Assembly (NCBI RefSeq): GCF_016937615.1
Contig: NZ_JAFHKI010000115.1
Coordinates: 19,934-83,933, forward strand
Direction: 5' to 3'
From: Pseudomonas lactucae
GTDB lineage: Bacteria; Pseudomonadota; Gammaproteobacteria; Pseudomonadales; Pseudomonadaceae
Length of the DNA stretch: 64,000 nt
The notes beneath the pieces are model-generated. The model saw only the letters and a list, made by a program, of their open reading frames with translations. It was not told where the DNA came from and ran no database searches. Below are positions 46,191 through 54,465 of this stretch, piece after piece. Made by a program: the position numbers and the translations under genes. The number at the start of each line of letters is the position of its first letter. The stretch's first letter is position 1.

Positions 46191-46442
46191 ATGGGCACAT
46201 TAATTAGCGAGATGACGGAGCGTGAGTTTTTAAACTTGGTTGTAAAAATCTATAACGACGACTACGCCACAGAAAAAGAGCACACCGATGCAATTTTAAA
46301 ATTTGAAGCGTTAACGGAACACCCTTCTGGTTCAGATCTAATATTTTATCCGGAGCCTGAAAAAGATGGACCTGAATTTGTAGTAAAAGAAGTTAAAGAG
46401 TGGCGATCCGCCAACGACAAAACTGGTTTTAAAGCAGATTAA
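46191..46442 (+). CDS. Colicin E-type DNase immunity protein (cognate to the bacteriocin)
   Basis: 83-aa acidic Im2/Im9-like protein that should bind and block the HNH DNase made by the gene 2 bp upstream. The family pattern is clear: ISEMTEREFLNLVVKIYNDD, then LKFEALTEHPSGSDLIFYPE with the conserved Tyr, and VKEVKEWRSANDKTGFKAD. ATG at 46191 has GAGG within the end of the toxin gene. It is followed by a terminator. Confidence 0.92.
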   Translation: MGTLISEMTEREFLNLVVKIYNDDYATEKEHTDAILKFEALTEHPSGSDLIFYPEPEKDGPEFVVKEVKEWRSANDKTGFKAD

Positions 46443-46446
46443 TCAC

Positions 46447-46487
46447 AAGCGCCATTATCAACACAGCACTGACAATGGCGCTTTATT
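46447..46487 (+). terminator. Intrinsic terminator after the first immunity gene
   Basis: AAGCGCCATT (46447-46456) pairs perfectly with AATGGCGCTT (46474-46483) and is followed by TATTCTT. Confidence 0.75.
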
Positions 46488-46586
46488 CTTCAGCCTCTTA
46501 ACCATAGTGATTTCATACTCAGCCTCGAAGATCCAATGTGGGAGAGATTCGCGCCCTCTCCACTTGGCTTTGCGCTGGTCTCGAAT

Positions 46587-46745
46587 TTATTCGATGCCCA
46601 CCTGATTACGCCCATTATGCTTGGCCATATACAACCCCTTGTCCGCCGCCATGATCAACTGCCGGCAGTCCGTACCCTAGACCGGCGTCAACGTCGACAG
46701 CCCAATACCGATGGCCAGGCTGGCACCTTCAGCCGGGGCGATGCT
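46587..46745 (-). pseudogene. Duplicated 3' end of wspR
   Basis: The minus strand encodes EGASLAIGIGLSTLTPV, stop, GTDCRQLIMAADKGLYMAKHNG...NQVGIE and a TAA. This matches the last ~53 residues of the intact WspR at 47666-48667 (EGASLTISIGLSTM... GRNQVGIE), with substitutions and one internal stop. The duplicate has the same orientation as wspR, so it is a direct repeat about 1.08 kb away. It also carries the flanking aatgtgggag REP-like motif at 46534, as does the region after the real wspR (47614). Confidence 0.88.
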
Positions 46746-46784
46746 CCAAAACTTCACAAGCGTATTCACGGCAAGGTAATTAAG
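46746..46784 (+). pseudogene. Tail of a lost HNH DNase bacteriocin
   Basis: Thirteen codons, PKLHKRIHGKVIK, lead directly into the second immunity gene. They resemble the last HNH segment of DNase colicins (compare TPKKHIDIHRGS in the intact gene). No upstream toxin sequence remains: the segment abuts the wspR duplicate. Confidence 0.6.
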
Positions 46785-47039
46785 ATGAAAACCTCAATTT
46801 CCGAGTACACAGAAAGCGAGTTTTTAAAATTTGTAATTTCTCTTTGTGATGCGAATGCTCGCTCTGAGGAAGAAGATGACGAAATGCTATTAGCATTCAA
46901 GCGACTTACGGAGCATCCTGATGGGTCAGACCTCGTCTATTATCCAAGAAATGGTAGAGAAGACAGTCCAGAAGGAATTGTAAAAGAGGTCAAAGAGTGG
47001 CGCGCGAATAATGGCAAGCCTGGGTTCAGAATAGAATAA
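46785..47039 (+). CDS. Second colicin E-type immunity protein (orphan)
   Basis: 84-aa Im-type protein (MKTSISEYTESEFLKFVISL, then FKRLTEHPDGSDLVYYPR and VKEVKEWRANNGKPGFRIE). It is clearly related to the first but diverged in the specificity helix (residues about 23-35). No complete toxin partner is present; only the DNase tail directly upstream remains. ATG at 46785 was chosen by family alignment; the longer upstream frame translates the antisense of the wspR duplicate. Expected role: resistance to a foreign DNase bacteriocin. Confidence 0.9.
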   Translation: MKTSISEYTESEFLKFVISLCDANARSEEEDDEMLLAFKRLTEHPDGSDLVYYPRNGREDSPEGIVKEVKEWRANNGKPGFRIE

Positions 47040-47053
47040 CGCCGCCCTATCCC

Positions 47054-47088
47054 CTGCCATCGCTTCTACAACGATGGCAGACTTCTTA
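47054..47088 (+). terminator. Intrinsic terminator after the second immunity gene
   Basis: CTGCCATCG (47054-47062) pairs with CGATGGCAG (47072-47080), followed by ACTTCTTATTT. Confidence 0.7.
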
Positions 47089-47092
47089 TTTC

Positions 47093-47259
47093 ACTCAACG
47101 AGTCGACGATAACCTCGGCAGTCAACAGCATAATCGACCTGCCGGTTCGAATGAGTTCGAAGACGGCTGCCGATGGGCGGTCAGAATCATAATGTTGAAA
47201 ATTTACGCATACTAACCCCTAAACGCCACATGGAGCCTCATAAGAAAGGAACCGAATAA
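47093..47259 (+). pseudogene. Remnant of a second pyocin-like bacteriocin, internally deleted
   Basis: The first part (47093-47188) encodes LNESTITSAVNSIIDLPVRM followed by SSKTAADGRSE, matching residues ~480-513 of the intact bacteriocin (VNESTLTTALNGTIDLPVRM). It then jumps, in another frame, to NVENLRILTPKRHMEPHKKG and a stop at 47257-47259, the end of an HNH DNase. About 200 codons between are gone. The stop overlaps the ATG of the third immunity gene (TAATG), preserving the original toxin-immunity junction. Confidence 0.88.
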
Positions 47260-47540
47260 TGAAACTCAAACCAAGCTTTTCCGAGTATACAAAAGAAGAA
47301 TTTTTACTACTCATGAAAGAAACACTTAAGGAAAATACCGCTCCAACCGATGAACGACTAGATACGCTTTTACAACATTTTGAGTTAATCACTGAACACC
47401 CAGAAGGAGCAGACTTTATTTATTACGCCGCATCGGATGCAGAAAGTACAATTGAAGCTATAACTGAAAGATTAAAAACTGGCGAACCACCAATAACAAA
47501 CCCGGATTTAAAGTCGAGCCATAATAACTACGACCTTTGA
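47259..47540 (+). CDS. Third colicin E-type immunity protein (orphan)
   Basis: 93-aa Im-type protein (MKLKPSFSEYTKEEFLLLMKETL, then LQHFELITEHPEGADFIYY). It is more distant from the other two and carries a longer C-terminal tail (ITNPDLKSSHNNYDL). It starts at ATG 47259 with GAAAGGA upstream and follows the wreck of its own toxin gene. It probably still protects against the corresponding DNase bacteriocin. Confidence 0.9.
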   Translation: MKLKPSFSEYTKEEFLLLMKETLKENTAPTDERLDTLLQHFELITEHPEGADFIYYAASDAESTIEAITERLKTGEPPITNPDLKSSHNNYDL

Positions 47541-47665
47541 ACGGATATTGAAAGCGGATTTTTTTGCTCAGCGCCCCTACATTTTTGCTAAAATCGGGAT
47601 AACTCTGAAGTTCGAATGTGGGAGGGGCAACCTTCCCACACTTGAATTGGTATACGGTCCTCAGA

Positions 47666-48667
47666 TCATTCGATACCAACCTGATTACGCCCATTGTTCT
47701 TGGCCGTATACAACCCCTTGTCCGCCGCCACGATCAATTTGCGGCAATCGGTGCCCTGCACCGGGGTCATGGTCGACAGGCCGATGCTGATGGTCAGGCT
47801 GGCCCCCTCGGTCGGTGCGGTATGCGGGATCTTCAGCGCGGCCACGGCCATGCGCAACTTCTCGGCCACCAGCCGCGCGCCGCCTGGCGAGGTGTTGGGC
47901 AGCACCAGCGCAAACTCTTCACCACCGTAGCGCGCCGGCAAGTCCGACGGACGGCTGCTGGCTTCACGGATGGTGTCGGCGACTTTGCGCAACGCTTCGT
48001 CGCCTTCGACATGACCGAAGCTGTCGTTGTAGGTCTTGAAGAAGTCCACATCGATCATCAGTAGCGACAGCTGGGTCTGATCGCGCAGGGCGCGGCGCCA
48101 TTCCAGCTCCAGGTATTCGTCGAAGTGGCGGCGGTTGGACAGCCCGGTGAGGCCATCGGAGTTCATCAACCGTTGCAGCACCAGGTTGGTGTCCAGCAGT
48201 TGTTGCTGGCTGACCCGCAACGCACGGTAGGCGGCATCACGCTGCAGCAGGGTCATGTAGGAGCGCGAGTGATAGCGGATGCGGGCCACCAGCTCGATGT
48301 TGTCCGGCAGTTTGACCAGATAATCATTGGCACCGGCCGAAAACGCCGCGCTCTTGATCAGCGGGTCTTCCTTGGTCGAAAGCACAATGATCGGGATATT
48401 CGCCGTGGCCGGGTGGTTGCGGTATTCGCGCACCAGGGTCAGGCCGTCCAGGCCGGGCATCACCAGGTCTTGCAGGATCACGGTGGGCTTGATGCGAATC
48501 GCCTGGGCAATCGCCTGGTGCGGGTCGGCGCAGAAGTGGAAGTCGATATTGTCTTCATGGGCCAGGCCACGTCGTACGGCTTCGCCGATCATCGCCTGGT
48601 CGTCGACCAGCAACACCATGGCGGCATTTTCGTCGGTCTTGATGTCGTCGATCTGTAAATCATTCAT
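47666..48667 (-). CDS. wspR: WspR, response-regulator diguanylate cyclase
   Basis: 333-aa output protein of the Wsp system that makes c-di-GMP and so drives cellulose/exopolysaccharide and surface growth. The N-terminal REC domain has VLLVDDQAMIGEAVRR, the phospho-Asp region VILQDLVMPGLDG, and LSTKEDP. The GGDEF domain has DGLTGLSNRRHFDEYL, the active site RYGGEEFALVLPN, and an inhibitory I-site RPSD five residues before GGEEF. ATG at 48667. It is the last gene of wspABCDEFR. Its 3' end was duplicated at 46587-46745. Confidence 0.96.
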   Translation of the reverse strand: MNDLQIDDIKTDENAAMVLLVDDQAMIGEAVRRGLAHEDNIDFHFCADPHQAIAQAIRIKPTVILQDLVMPGLDGLTLVREYRNHPATANIPIIVLSTKEDPLIKSAAFSAGANDYLVKLPDNIELVARIRYHSRSYMTLLQRDAAYRALRVSQQQLLDTNLVLQRLMNSDGLTGLSNRRHFDEYLELEWRRALRDQTQLSLLMIDVDFFKTYNDSFGHVEGDEALRKVADTIREASSRPSDLPARYGGEEFALVLPNTSPGGARLVAEKLRMAVAALKIPHTAPTEGASLTISIGLSTMTPVQGTDCRKLIVAADKGLYTAKNNGRNQVGIE

Positions 48668-48719
48668 GTGCAGTCACCTGAATTACCACCTGCACGCCAG
48701 CACCCGCGGAAGGTCATGT

Positions 48720-49729
48720 TCATTGTGCAAAGACCTCCAGCAATCGGGGCGCAATTCTGTCAAGTGGGCGAATTTCAACAGCGGCATCGATTGCCGCCGC
48801 CGCTTTGGGCATTCCGTACACCGCCGAGCTTTGCTGATCCTGGGCGATGGTCAAATAACCTTGTTCACGCAGTAACTTGAGGCCCTGGGCCCCGTCGCGG
48901 CCCATACCGGTCAGCAGTACGCCGACGGCATCGCCATTCCAGTGGCTGGCCACGCTTTCGAAAAACACGTCGATCGACGGCCGGTAAATCTCGTTCACCG
49001 GCTCTGCCGTATAGGCCAACGTGCCATTTTTCAATAAACGGATGTGATGGTTGGTACCGGCCAGCAGCACCACGCCGCGTTGCGGCGGCTCGCCTTCGCG
49101 GGCCAGGCGCACCGGCAGGCCGGAGGCGCTGCTCAGCCACTCGGCCATGCCGGCGGCGAATACCTGGTCGACATGCTGCACCAGCACAATGGCGGCGGGG
49201 AAATCCCGGGGCAGGCCCTTGAGCAGGATTTCCAGCGCCGCCGGACCGCCGGCCGAGGAGCCGATGGCCACCAGGCTCTGGCGCTGGCCGCTGATGCGCG
49301 GTGCGGCGGCTTCGGCGCGTACCCGACTGCGCGCTGGCCAATCAACCAGCCGATATTGAGGATCTTGCGCAGCAACGGCGCCGCGGCATCCCTGGGGTTG
49401 CCGACGCCAAGCGCCGGAGTGTCCACCACATCCAGGGCACCATGGCCCATGGCCTCGAACACCCGGCCCATGTTGGCCTGACGGTCGACGGTCACCAGCA
49501 GGATCGCACACGGCGTCTCGGCCATGATCTGCCGCGTGGCCTCCACGCCGTCCATCACCGGCATGATCAGGTCCATCAGGATCAGGTCCGGCGTCAGCTC
49601 GGCGCAGCGCTGCACCGCCTCCAGACCATTGCCGGCCACCCAGACCACCTGGTGCGCGGGCTCGAAACCCAGGGCGCGGCGCAATGCCTCAACCGCCAGG
49701 GGCATGTCATTGACGATGGCTATCCTCAT
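48720..49729 (-). CDS. wspF: WspF, CheB-type methylesterase, frameshifted as read
   Basis: Negative regulator of the Wsp pathway: it removes methyl groups from WspA and so damps WspR activation. About 336 aa if repaired. The REC domain is intact (IAIVNDMPLAVEALRRAL, LILMDLIMPVMDGVEA). The methylesterase domain has VAIGSSAGGPAALEILLKG (catalytic Ser), VLVQHVDQVF (His) and LTGMGRDGAQGLK (Asp). The two lie in different frames, breaking in the linker at about 49329-49333 (GWLIGQR then SRVRAEAAAP). One missing G in CGCG(G)CAGT repairs it. If the break is real, the esterase domain is lost and WspR should be constitutively active. Confidence 0.92.
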
Positions 49730-52008
49730 GCCCGCGCGCTCCCGATCAGCTCCACCACGGCGTCCAGCAAGGCATCGTCGTGGAAACTGGCTTTGGCCAG
49801 ATAGTAATCGGCACCGGCGTCGAGCCCACGGCGGCGGTCTTCTTCACGGTCTTTATACGACACCACCATCACCGGCAGCGATTGCAGGCGAGTATCACGG
49901 CGCAAGAGTGTGACCAATTCGATACCGTCCATGCGAGGCATATCAATGTCTGTGATCAGCAAGTCGAAATCTTCGGAGCGCAAGGCGTTCCAGCCGTCCA
50001 TGCCATCCACCGCCACGGCCACTTCGTAACCGCGATTTAGCAGCAATTTACGTTGCAATTCACGTACCGTGAGCGAGTCATCCACCACCAGCACGCGCTT
50101 GCGCGGTGCCTCGGCGGCCTGCTGGCTGCGCCGGGCAATGCGTTCCAGACGCCCGGTGTTGAGCAGTTTATCCACCGAACGCAGCATGTCTTCCACGTCG
50201 ACGATCAATACCACCGAACCATCGTCCAGCAAGGCGCCGGCGGAAATATCCTGGACCTTGCCCAGGCGGTCATCCAGCGGCAGCACCACCAGCGTACGCT
50301 CGCCGATGAAGCGCTCCACGGCAATCCCATACACCGCATCGCGCTCGCGGATCACCACCACTTTCAAGGTATCCGCAGGGCTCTGCCCCGCCGGACGCTG
50401 CAACAACTGGCTGGCGGCGACCAGGCCGACGTGCCGGCCCTCGTGCCAGAAATGCTGGCGGCCTTCCAGTTGCACGATGTCGTCCGGGGCCAGGTCACAC
50501 ATGCGTTCGATGTGCGCCAGCGGAAACGCGTAGGCTTCTTCGCCGACCTCCACCACCAGGCTGCGCACCACCGACAAGGTCAGCGGCACCTCCAGATGGA
50601 AACGACTGCCCTGCCCCGCCCTCTGCTCCAGCACCACCGCGCCGCGCAGTTGGCGCACCATATGCTGGACCGCATCCAGGCCGACGCCGCGCCCGGAGAC
50701 CTCGGTGACTTTGTCGCGCAGGCTGAAACCAGGCAGGAACAGGAACGTCAGCAGTTCCTCTTCGCTCAGGCTCGACGCCGTTTCCACGGTCGAGAGATGC
50801 CGGTCAACAACCGCGCCGCGCAAGCGTTCCAGGTCGACGCCGTTACCGTCGTCGCTCAACTCCAGCACCAGCAAACCGGCCTGGTGCGACGCCCGCAGGC
50901 GGATCAACCCTTCAGCGGGTTTGCCCGCCAGCAGGCGTTGTTCGGGCATTTCGATGCCGTGGTCGACGGCATTGCGCAATAAATGGGTAAGCGGCGCTTC
51001 GAGCTTTTCCAGCACGTCGCGATCGACCTGGGTCTTTTCGCCTTCGATCTCCAGGCGCACCTGCTTACCCAGGCTGCGGCCCAGGTCGCGCACCATGCGC
51101 ACCTGCCCGGCCAGCACATCGGCGAACGGCCGCATGCGACAGGCCAGCGCGGTGTCGTAAAGCACCTGGGCGCGCTGCCCGGCCTGCCAGCCGAACTCAT
51201 CCAGCTCGACGGTTTTTTCCGCCAGCAGCGCCTGGGCCTCGCTCAGCAGACGGCGCGTTTCGGCCAGGGCTTCCTGGGCTTCGAGATTCAAATCCAGGGT
51301 TCTGAGATGGCCGTCTAGGGTATCCAGGGCGCGCACGCCCTGGCTTTGCACACGTTTAAGACGCTGCATACTGGCCAGGTAGGGTTTGAGCCGCTGGGTT
51401 TCCACCAGGGATTTGCTCGACAGGTCCAGCAGGCTGTTCAAGCGCTCGGCAGTGACACGCAATACGCGCTCGCCGCCTTCGGTCAGGCGCTTGCTCTGAC
51501 GTGGCAGGTCGCCGGCAAGCGGCGGCGCGGGCTCGGGTTCCGGCGGCAGTTCTTCGATGATCGATGCAGGCGCAGGCTCCGCCGATGCCGGCGGCGGTGC
51601 GACCCTGGCCGTCGGCTGCGACGGATCGAGCAGACGTTCCATCAGCGCCACATAGGCCTGGATATCCGCCGGCCCCACATCATTACCCGGCGTGGCGATG
51701 CGCATCAGCAGGTCAGTGCCTTGAAGCAAGGCATCGATGTGTTCGGGTTGCAGGTACAGGCGGCTTTCCTGGGCGCTGACCAGACAGTCCTCCATGACAT
51801 GAGCGACGCTGACGCCCGCATCCACCCCCACGATGCGCGCTGCGCCCTTGAGCGAATGCGCTGCACGCATGCAGGCTTCGAGCTGGTCGGCCTGGGTCGG
51901 GTTACGCTCCAGGGCCAGCAGCCCCGCGCTGAGTACTTGGGTTTGTGCATCGGCTTCCAGGCTGAACAACTCCAGCAGCGAGGCATCGCGCATCTGGTCG
52001 GGGGTCAT
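49726..52008 (-). CDS. wspE: WspE, CheA-type hybrid histidine kinase
   Basis: 760-aa kinase that phosphorylates WspR and WspF. The N-terminal Hpt domain carries the phospho-His in RAAHSLKGAARIVG. A Pro-rich linker follows (PEPEPAPPLAGDLP), then the dimer/HATPase core (LTHLLRNAVDHGIEMPEQR, SGRGVGLDAVQHMVRQLRG), a CheW-like domain, and a C-terminal REC domain (VLVVDDSLTVRELQRKLL, DLLITDIDMPRMDG). ATG at 52008 overlaps the wspD stop, and its own stop overlaps the wspF ATG. Confidence 0.96.
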   Translation of the reverse strand: MTPDQMRDASLLELFSLEADAQTQVLSAGLLALERNPTQADQLEACMRAAHSLKGAARIVGVDAGVSVAHVMEDCLVSAQESRLYLQPEHIDALLQGTDLLMRIATPGNDVGPADIQAYVALMERLLDPSQPTARVAPPPASAEPAPASIIEELPPEPEPAPPLAGDLPRQSKRLTEGGERVLRVTAERLNSLLDLSSKSLVETQRLKPYLASMQRLKRVQSQGVRALDTLDGHLRTLDLNLEAQEALAETRRLLSEAQALLAEKTVELDEFGWQAGQRAQVLYDTALACRMRPFADVLAGQVRMVRDLGRSLGKQVRLEIEGEKTQVDRDVLEKLEAPLTHLLRNAVDHGIEMPEQRLLAGKPAEGLIRLRASHQAGLLVLELSDDGNGVDLERLRGAVVDRHLSTVETASSLSEEELLTFLFLPGFSLRDKVTEVSGRGVGLDAVQHMVRQLRGAVVLEQRAGQGSRFHLEVPLTLSVVRSLVVEVGEEAYAFPLAHIERMCDLAPDDIVQLEGRQHFWHEGRHVGLVAASQLLQRPAGQSPADTLKVVVIRERDAVYGIAVERFIGERTLVVLPLDDRLGKVQDISAGALLDDGSVVLIVDVEDMLRSVDKLLNTGRLERIARRSQQAAEAPRKRVLVVDDSLTVRELQRKLLLNRGYEVAVAVDGMDGWNALRSEDFDLLITDIDMPRMDGIELVTLLRRDTRLQSLPVMVVSYKDREEDRRRGLDAGADYYLAKASFHDDALLDAVVELIGSARA

Positions 52009-52706
52009 GTGAGGCTCCGGGTCACGGCAGACAACAATTGCGCCTCGTCCAGCCAACGCAGGCTGCGGCCTTTCCACTGCAACACCCCTTGGGTATAGCG
52101 CGCACTGGCCTGGTTGCCGGACGCCGATGCCGCCGCCAAGGTGCGCTCATCGATGGCGTGGATGCCATCCACTTCGTCCACCGGCACCACCACCGGGCCG
52201 TCCTGCGCGGCAATGATCAGCATGCGCGGCATGATGCGCCCACCGCTGGCGCCGTTGCCGGTACTGTCCAGACCCAGCAGTTCCGCCAGCGACAGGCACG
52301 CCACCAGCGCGCCACGCACATTCGCCACACCGAGCAGGGCGCGCGAACGTTGGTGCGGCAGCGAATGGATCGGTTGCAGCGGTGCCACTTCCACCAGGCA
52401 ACGGGTGGCAATGCCCAGCCATTCTTCGCCGAGACGGAATATCAGCAGTGACCGGGTGACGATGTCTTCGTCGACCTTGGCGGCCGCCACCGCTCGACGG
52501 TCGTCCTGCTGCAGCGCGTAGCGGTCGAGCAAGCGCGTGGCGGCGGCGGAATACACCGAGCAATTACGGCAGTGGATATGCTCCGGCAACAGCGGGCATG
52601 ACCTGTCACCGTGGATACCGATACGGTTCCAGCAGTCATCGATGGCTTGCGTATCGGCCAGGGTCAGGTCGAGGCCGGCGGTGTCGAGCGCCCCGGTGTC
52701 ATTCAT
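52005..52706 (-). CDS. wspD: WspD, CheW-type coupling protein
   Basis: 233-aa adaptor linking WspA receptors to WspE. An N-terminal extension contains four closely spaced Cys (GDRSCPLLPEHIHCRNCSVY), which might bind metal. The CheW domain follows: SLLIFRLGEEWLGIATRCLVEVAPL, LGVANVRGALVACLSLAELLG. It overlaps wspC upstream and wspE downstream by 4 bp. Confidence 0.93.
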   Translation of the reverse strand: MNDTGALDTAGLDLTLADTQAIDDCWNRIGIHGDRSCPLLPEHIHCRNCSVYSAAATRLLDRYALQQDDRRAVAAAKVDEDIVTRSLLIFRLGEEWLGIATRCLVEVAPLQPIHSLPHQRSRALLGVANVRGALVACLSLAELLGLDSTGNGASGGRIMPRMLIIAAQDGPVVVPVDEVDGIHAIDERTLAAASASGNQASARYTQGVLQWKGRSLRWLDEAQLLSAVTRSLT

Positions 52707-53956
52707 GGTTTGAACTCACTGTCAGCTCGCTCGCTACGCGCGGCCCGCGCCTGCAAACGACGCGCCCCCGCACTGTCACCCTGGGATTGGAGCAACGCGG
52801 CCAAGTGCATCAGGGCCTGCGGATGCTGCGGTTCGAGGTACAAGGCTTTTCGATAGTAACCCTGAGCCTCCAGAGCACTGCCGGCCACATCGCTGAGCAG
52901 TCCCAGCCAGTAAAACACCTGGGCGGCCGGAGGGTGGCTGTTCAGGTACTGCTCGCAGGCGGTACGGGACTCGGCGCTTTTGCCTTCATTGGCCAGAGTG
53001 GCGATACGGCTGAGCAACGCGCTTGCATCGGACGGCGCCGACTGGATCGGCACGCCTTGGGGGCTGACCGTACTGAAGGGACGCGGCTTGGCGGGAATCG
53101 GCGGCGTACGGCGCGGCGTGATCGGCAGGGGCGCGAATACCGGCTCAGGTTTCGGCGGTTCGGCATGCCGACTGAAGGCAAATGACTGCGGCACCCCAAT
53201 CGAACGCATGCCATGGCGGCCCAGCAGGCTGCCCTCGGCAGGGCCGATAAACAGTACGCCGTCCACGTGGGTCAGCCCCTTGAGCACATCGAACACTTGC
53301 TGTTGGGTCGGCTGGTCGAAGTAGATCAACAGGTTGCGGCAGAACACGAAGTCGTAGCTCGACTCGCTCGCCAGCAGCGCCGGATCGAGCAGGTTGCCGA
53401 CCTGCAGGCGCACCTGTTCGCGCACGCGTTCGGCGAGGTGAAAACCGTCGCCGTACTCGACAAAGTGGCGCTCGCGAAACGCCAGGTCGCCACCGCGAAA
53501 GGAATTCTTGCCATACACCCCGCGTCGGGCGCGCTCCACCGACAACGGGCTGACGTCCATGCCCTGCACCTTGAACTGGTGCGGCGCCAAACCGGCGTCG
53601 AGCAAGGCCATGGCGATCGAATAGGGTTCCTCGCCAGTGGAGCACGGCAGGCTGAGGATGCGCAGCGCGCGCATCTGCTTGATCTCGGCCAGCCGCGCCA
53701 CCGCCAACCGGGCCAGGGTGGCAAAGGATTCGGGATACCGGAAAAACCAGGTCTCGGGGACGATCACCGCTTCGATCAGCGCTTGTTGCTCATCATGGGA
53801 ACGTTGCAGGTGCTGCCAGTATTCATCCGCCGTCTGCGCCAGCACTGCCTGGCTGCGCTGGCGCACCGCGCGCTCGATGATGGCCTCGCCGACCGACGCA
53901 ACGTCCAGGCCGATGCGTTCCTTCAAGAAGGCGAAAAAGCGCGGGTTGTCTCTCAT
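52703..53956 (-). CDS. wspC: WspC, CheR-type methyltransferase with TPR domain
   Basis: 417-aa enzyme that methylates WspA glutamates with SAM. The N-terminal CheR helical domain is followed by VIVPETWFFRYPESF, the SAM site RILSLPCSTGEEPYSIAMAL, and FVFCRNLLIYFDQPTQQQVF. A Pro-rich linker leads to TPR-like helices (QVFYWLGLLSDVAGSALEAQGYYRKALYLEPQHPQALMHLAALL). The coupling overlaps with wspB and wspD are 4 bp each. Confidence 0.94.
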   Translation of the reverse strand: MRDNPRFFAFLKERIGLDVASVGEAIIERAVRQRSQAVLAQTADEYWQHLQRSHDEQQALIEAVIVPETWFFRYPESFATLARLAVARLAEIKQMRALRILSLPCSTGEEPYSIAMALLDAGLAPHQFKVQGMDVSPLSVERARRGVYGKNSFRGGDLAFRERHFVEYGDGFHLAERVREQVRLQVGNLLDPALLASESSYDFVFCRNLLIYFDQPTQQQVFDVLKGLTHVDGVLFIGPAEGSLLGRHGMRSIGVPQSFAFSRHAEPPKPEPVFAPLPITPRRTPPIPAKPRPFSTVSPQGVPIQSAPSDASALLSRIATLANEGKSAESRTACEQYLNSHPPAAQVFYWLGLLSDVAGSALEAQGYYRKALYLEPQHPQALMHLAALLQSQGDSAGARRLQARAARSERADSEFKP

Positions 53957-54465
53957 AGGCTCAACTCGGCAGAAAACAGCAGGGCCCGCACGTCATCGGT
54001 GAGCAGGTCATTCACGCCGATCCACTGCATCAGGCCCAGCGCGTCTTCGCGCACCGGCCCCAGGTACGGCGCCTGGCGATTGTCCAGACCATAGGGCTGA
54101 AACTGCCCCGGCTCGCAACGCAGGGTGTCGGTGGCCTGTTCCAGGATCAGCCCCAGCGGGCGCGGCGCGGCCCAGGGTTGTGGCTGGTAGTTGACCAGTA
54201 CCAGCCGGGTGCTGGTGCGGGCCTGTGCCGGGGTGCCGAAGGTCAAGGCGCTGAGGTCGATCACCGGCACCAACGCACCGCGATGGGCGAAGATGCCCGC
54301 GACCCACAGCGGCGCATGGGCAATCGGCTTGAGCGGCAGGCGCGGCAGCACCTCGGCCACTTCGGTGGCCTTGAGGGCATAACGTTCGCTGCCGATATGA
54401 AACACCAGGAACAATGCCTTTTTCACTGCCGGGACGGCGCCGCGTTTAGCCGCGAAGTCGCTCAT
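53953..54465 (-). CDS. wspB: WspB, CheW-type coupling protein
   Basis: 170-aa CheW-domain protein (FLVFHIGSERYALKATEVAEVLPRLPL, WVAGIFAHRGALVPVIDLSALTFG). Two CheW-like proteins, WspB and WspD, are characteristic of this operon. Its ATG overlaps the wspA stop by one base (TGATG). Confidence 0.94.
   Translation of the reverse strand: MSDFAAKRGAVPAVKKALFLVFHIGSERYALKATEVAEVLPRLPLKPIAHAPLWVAGIFAHRGALVPVIDLSALTFGTPAQARTSTRLVLVNYQPQPWAAPRPLGLILEQATDTLRCEPGQFQPYGLDNRQAPYLGPVREDALGLMQWIGVNDLLTDDVRALLFSAELSL

Noticed and set aside
46536..46784. N-terminal extension of the second immunity protein
   Set aside because: The extension is mostly the antisense of the wspR duplicate; family alignment puts the start at 46785.
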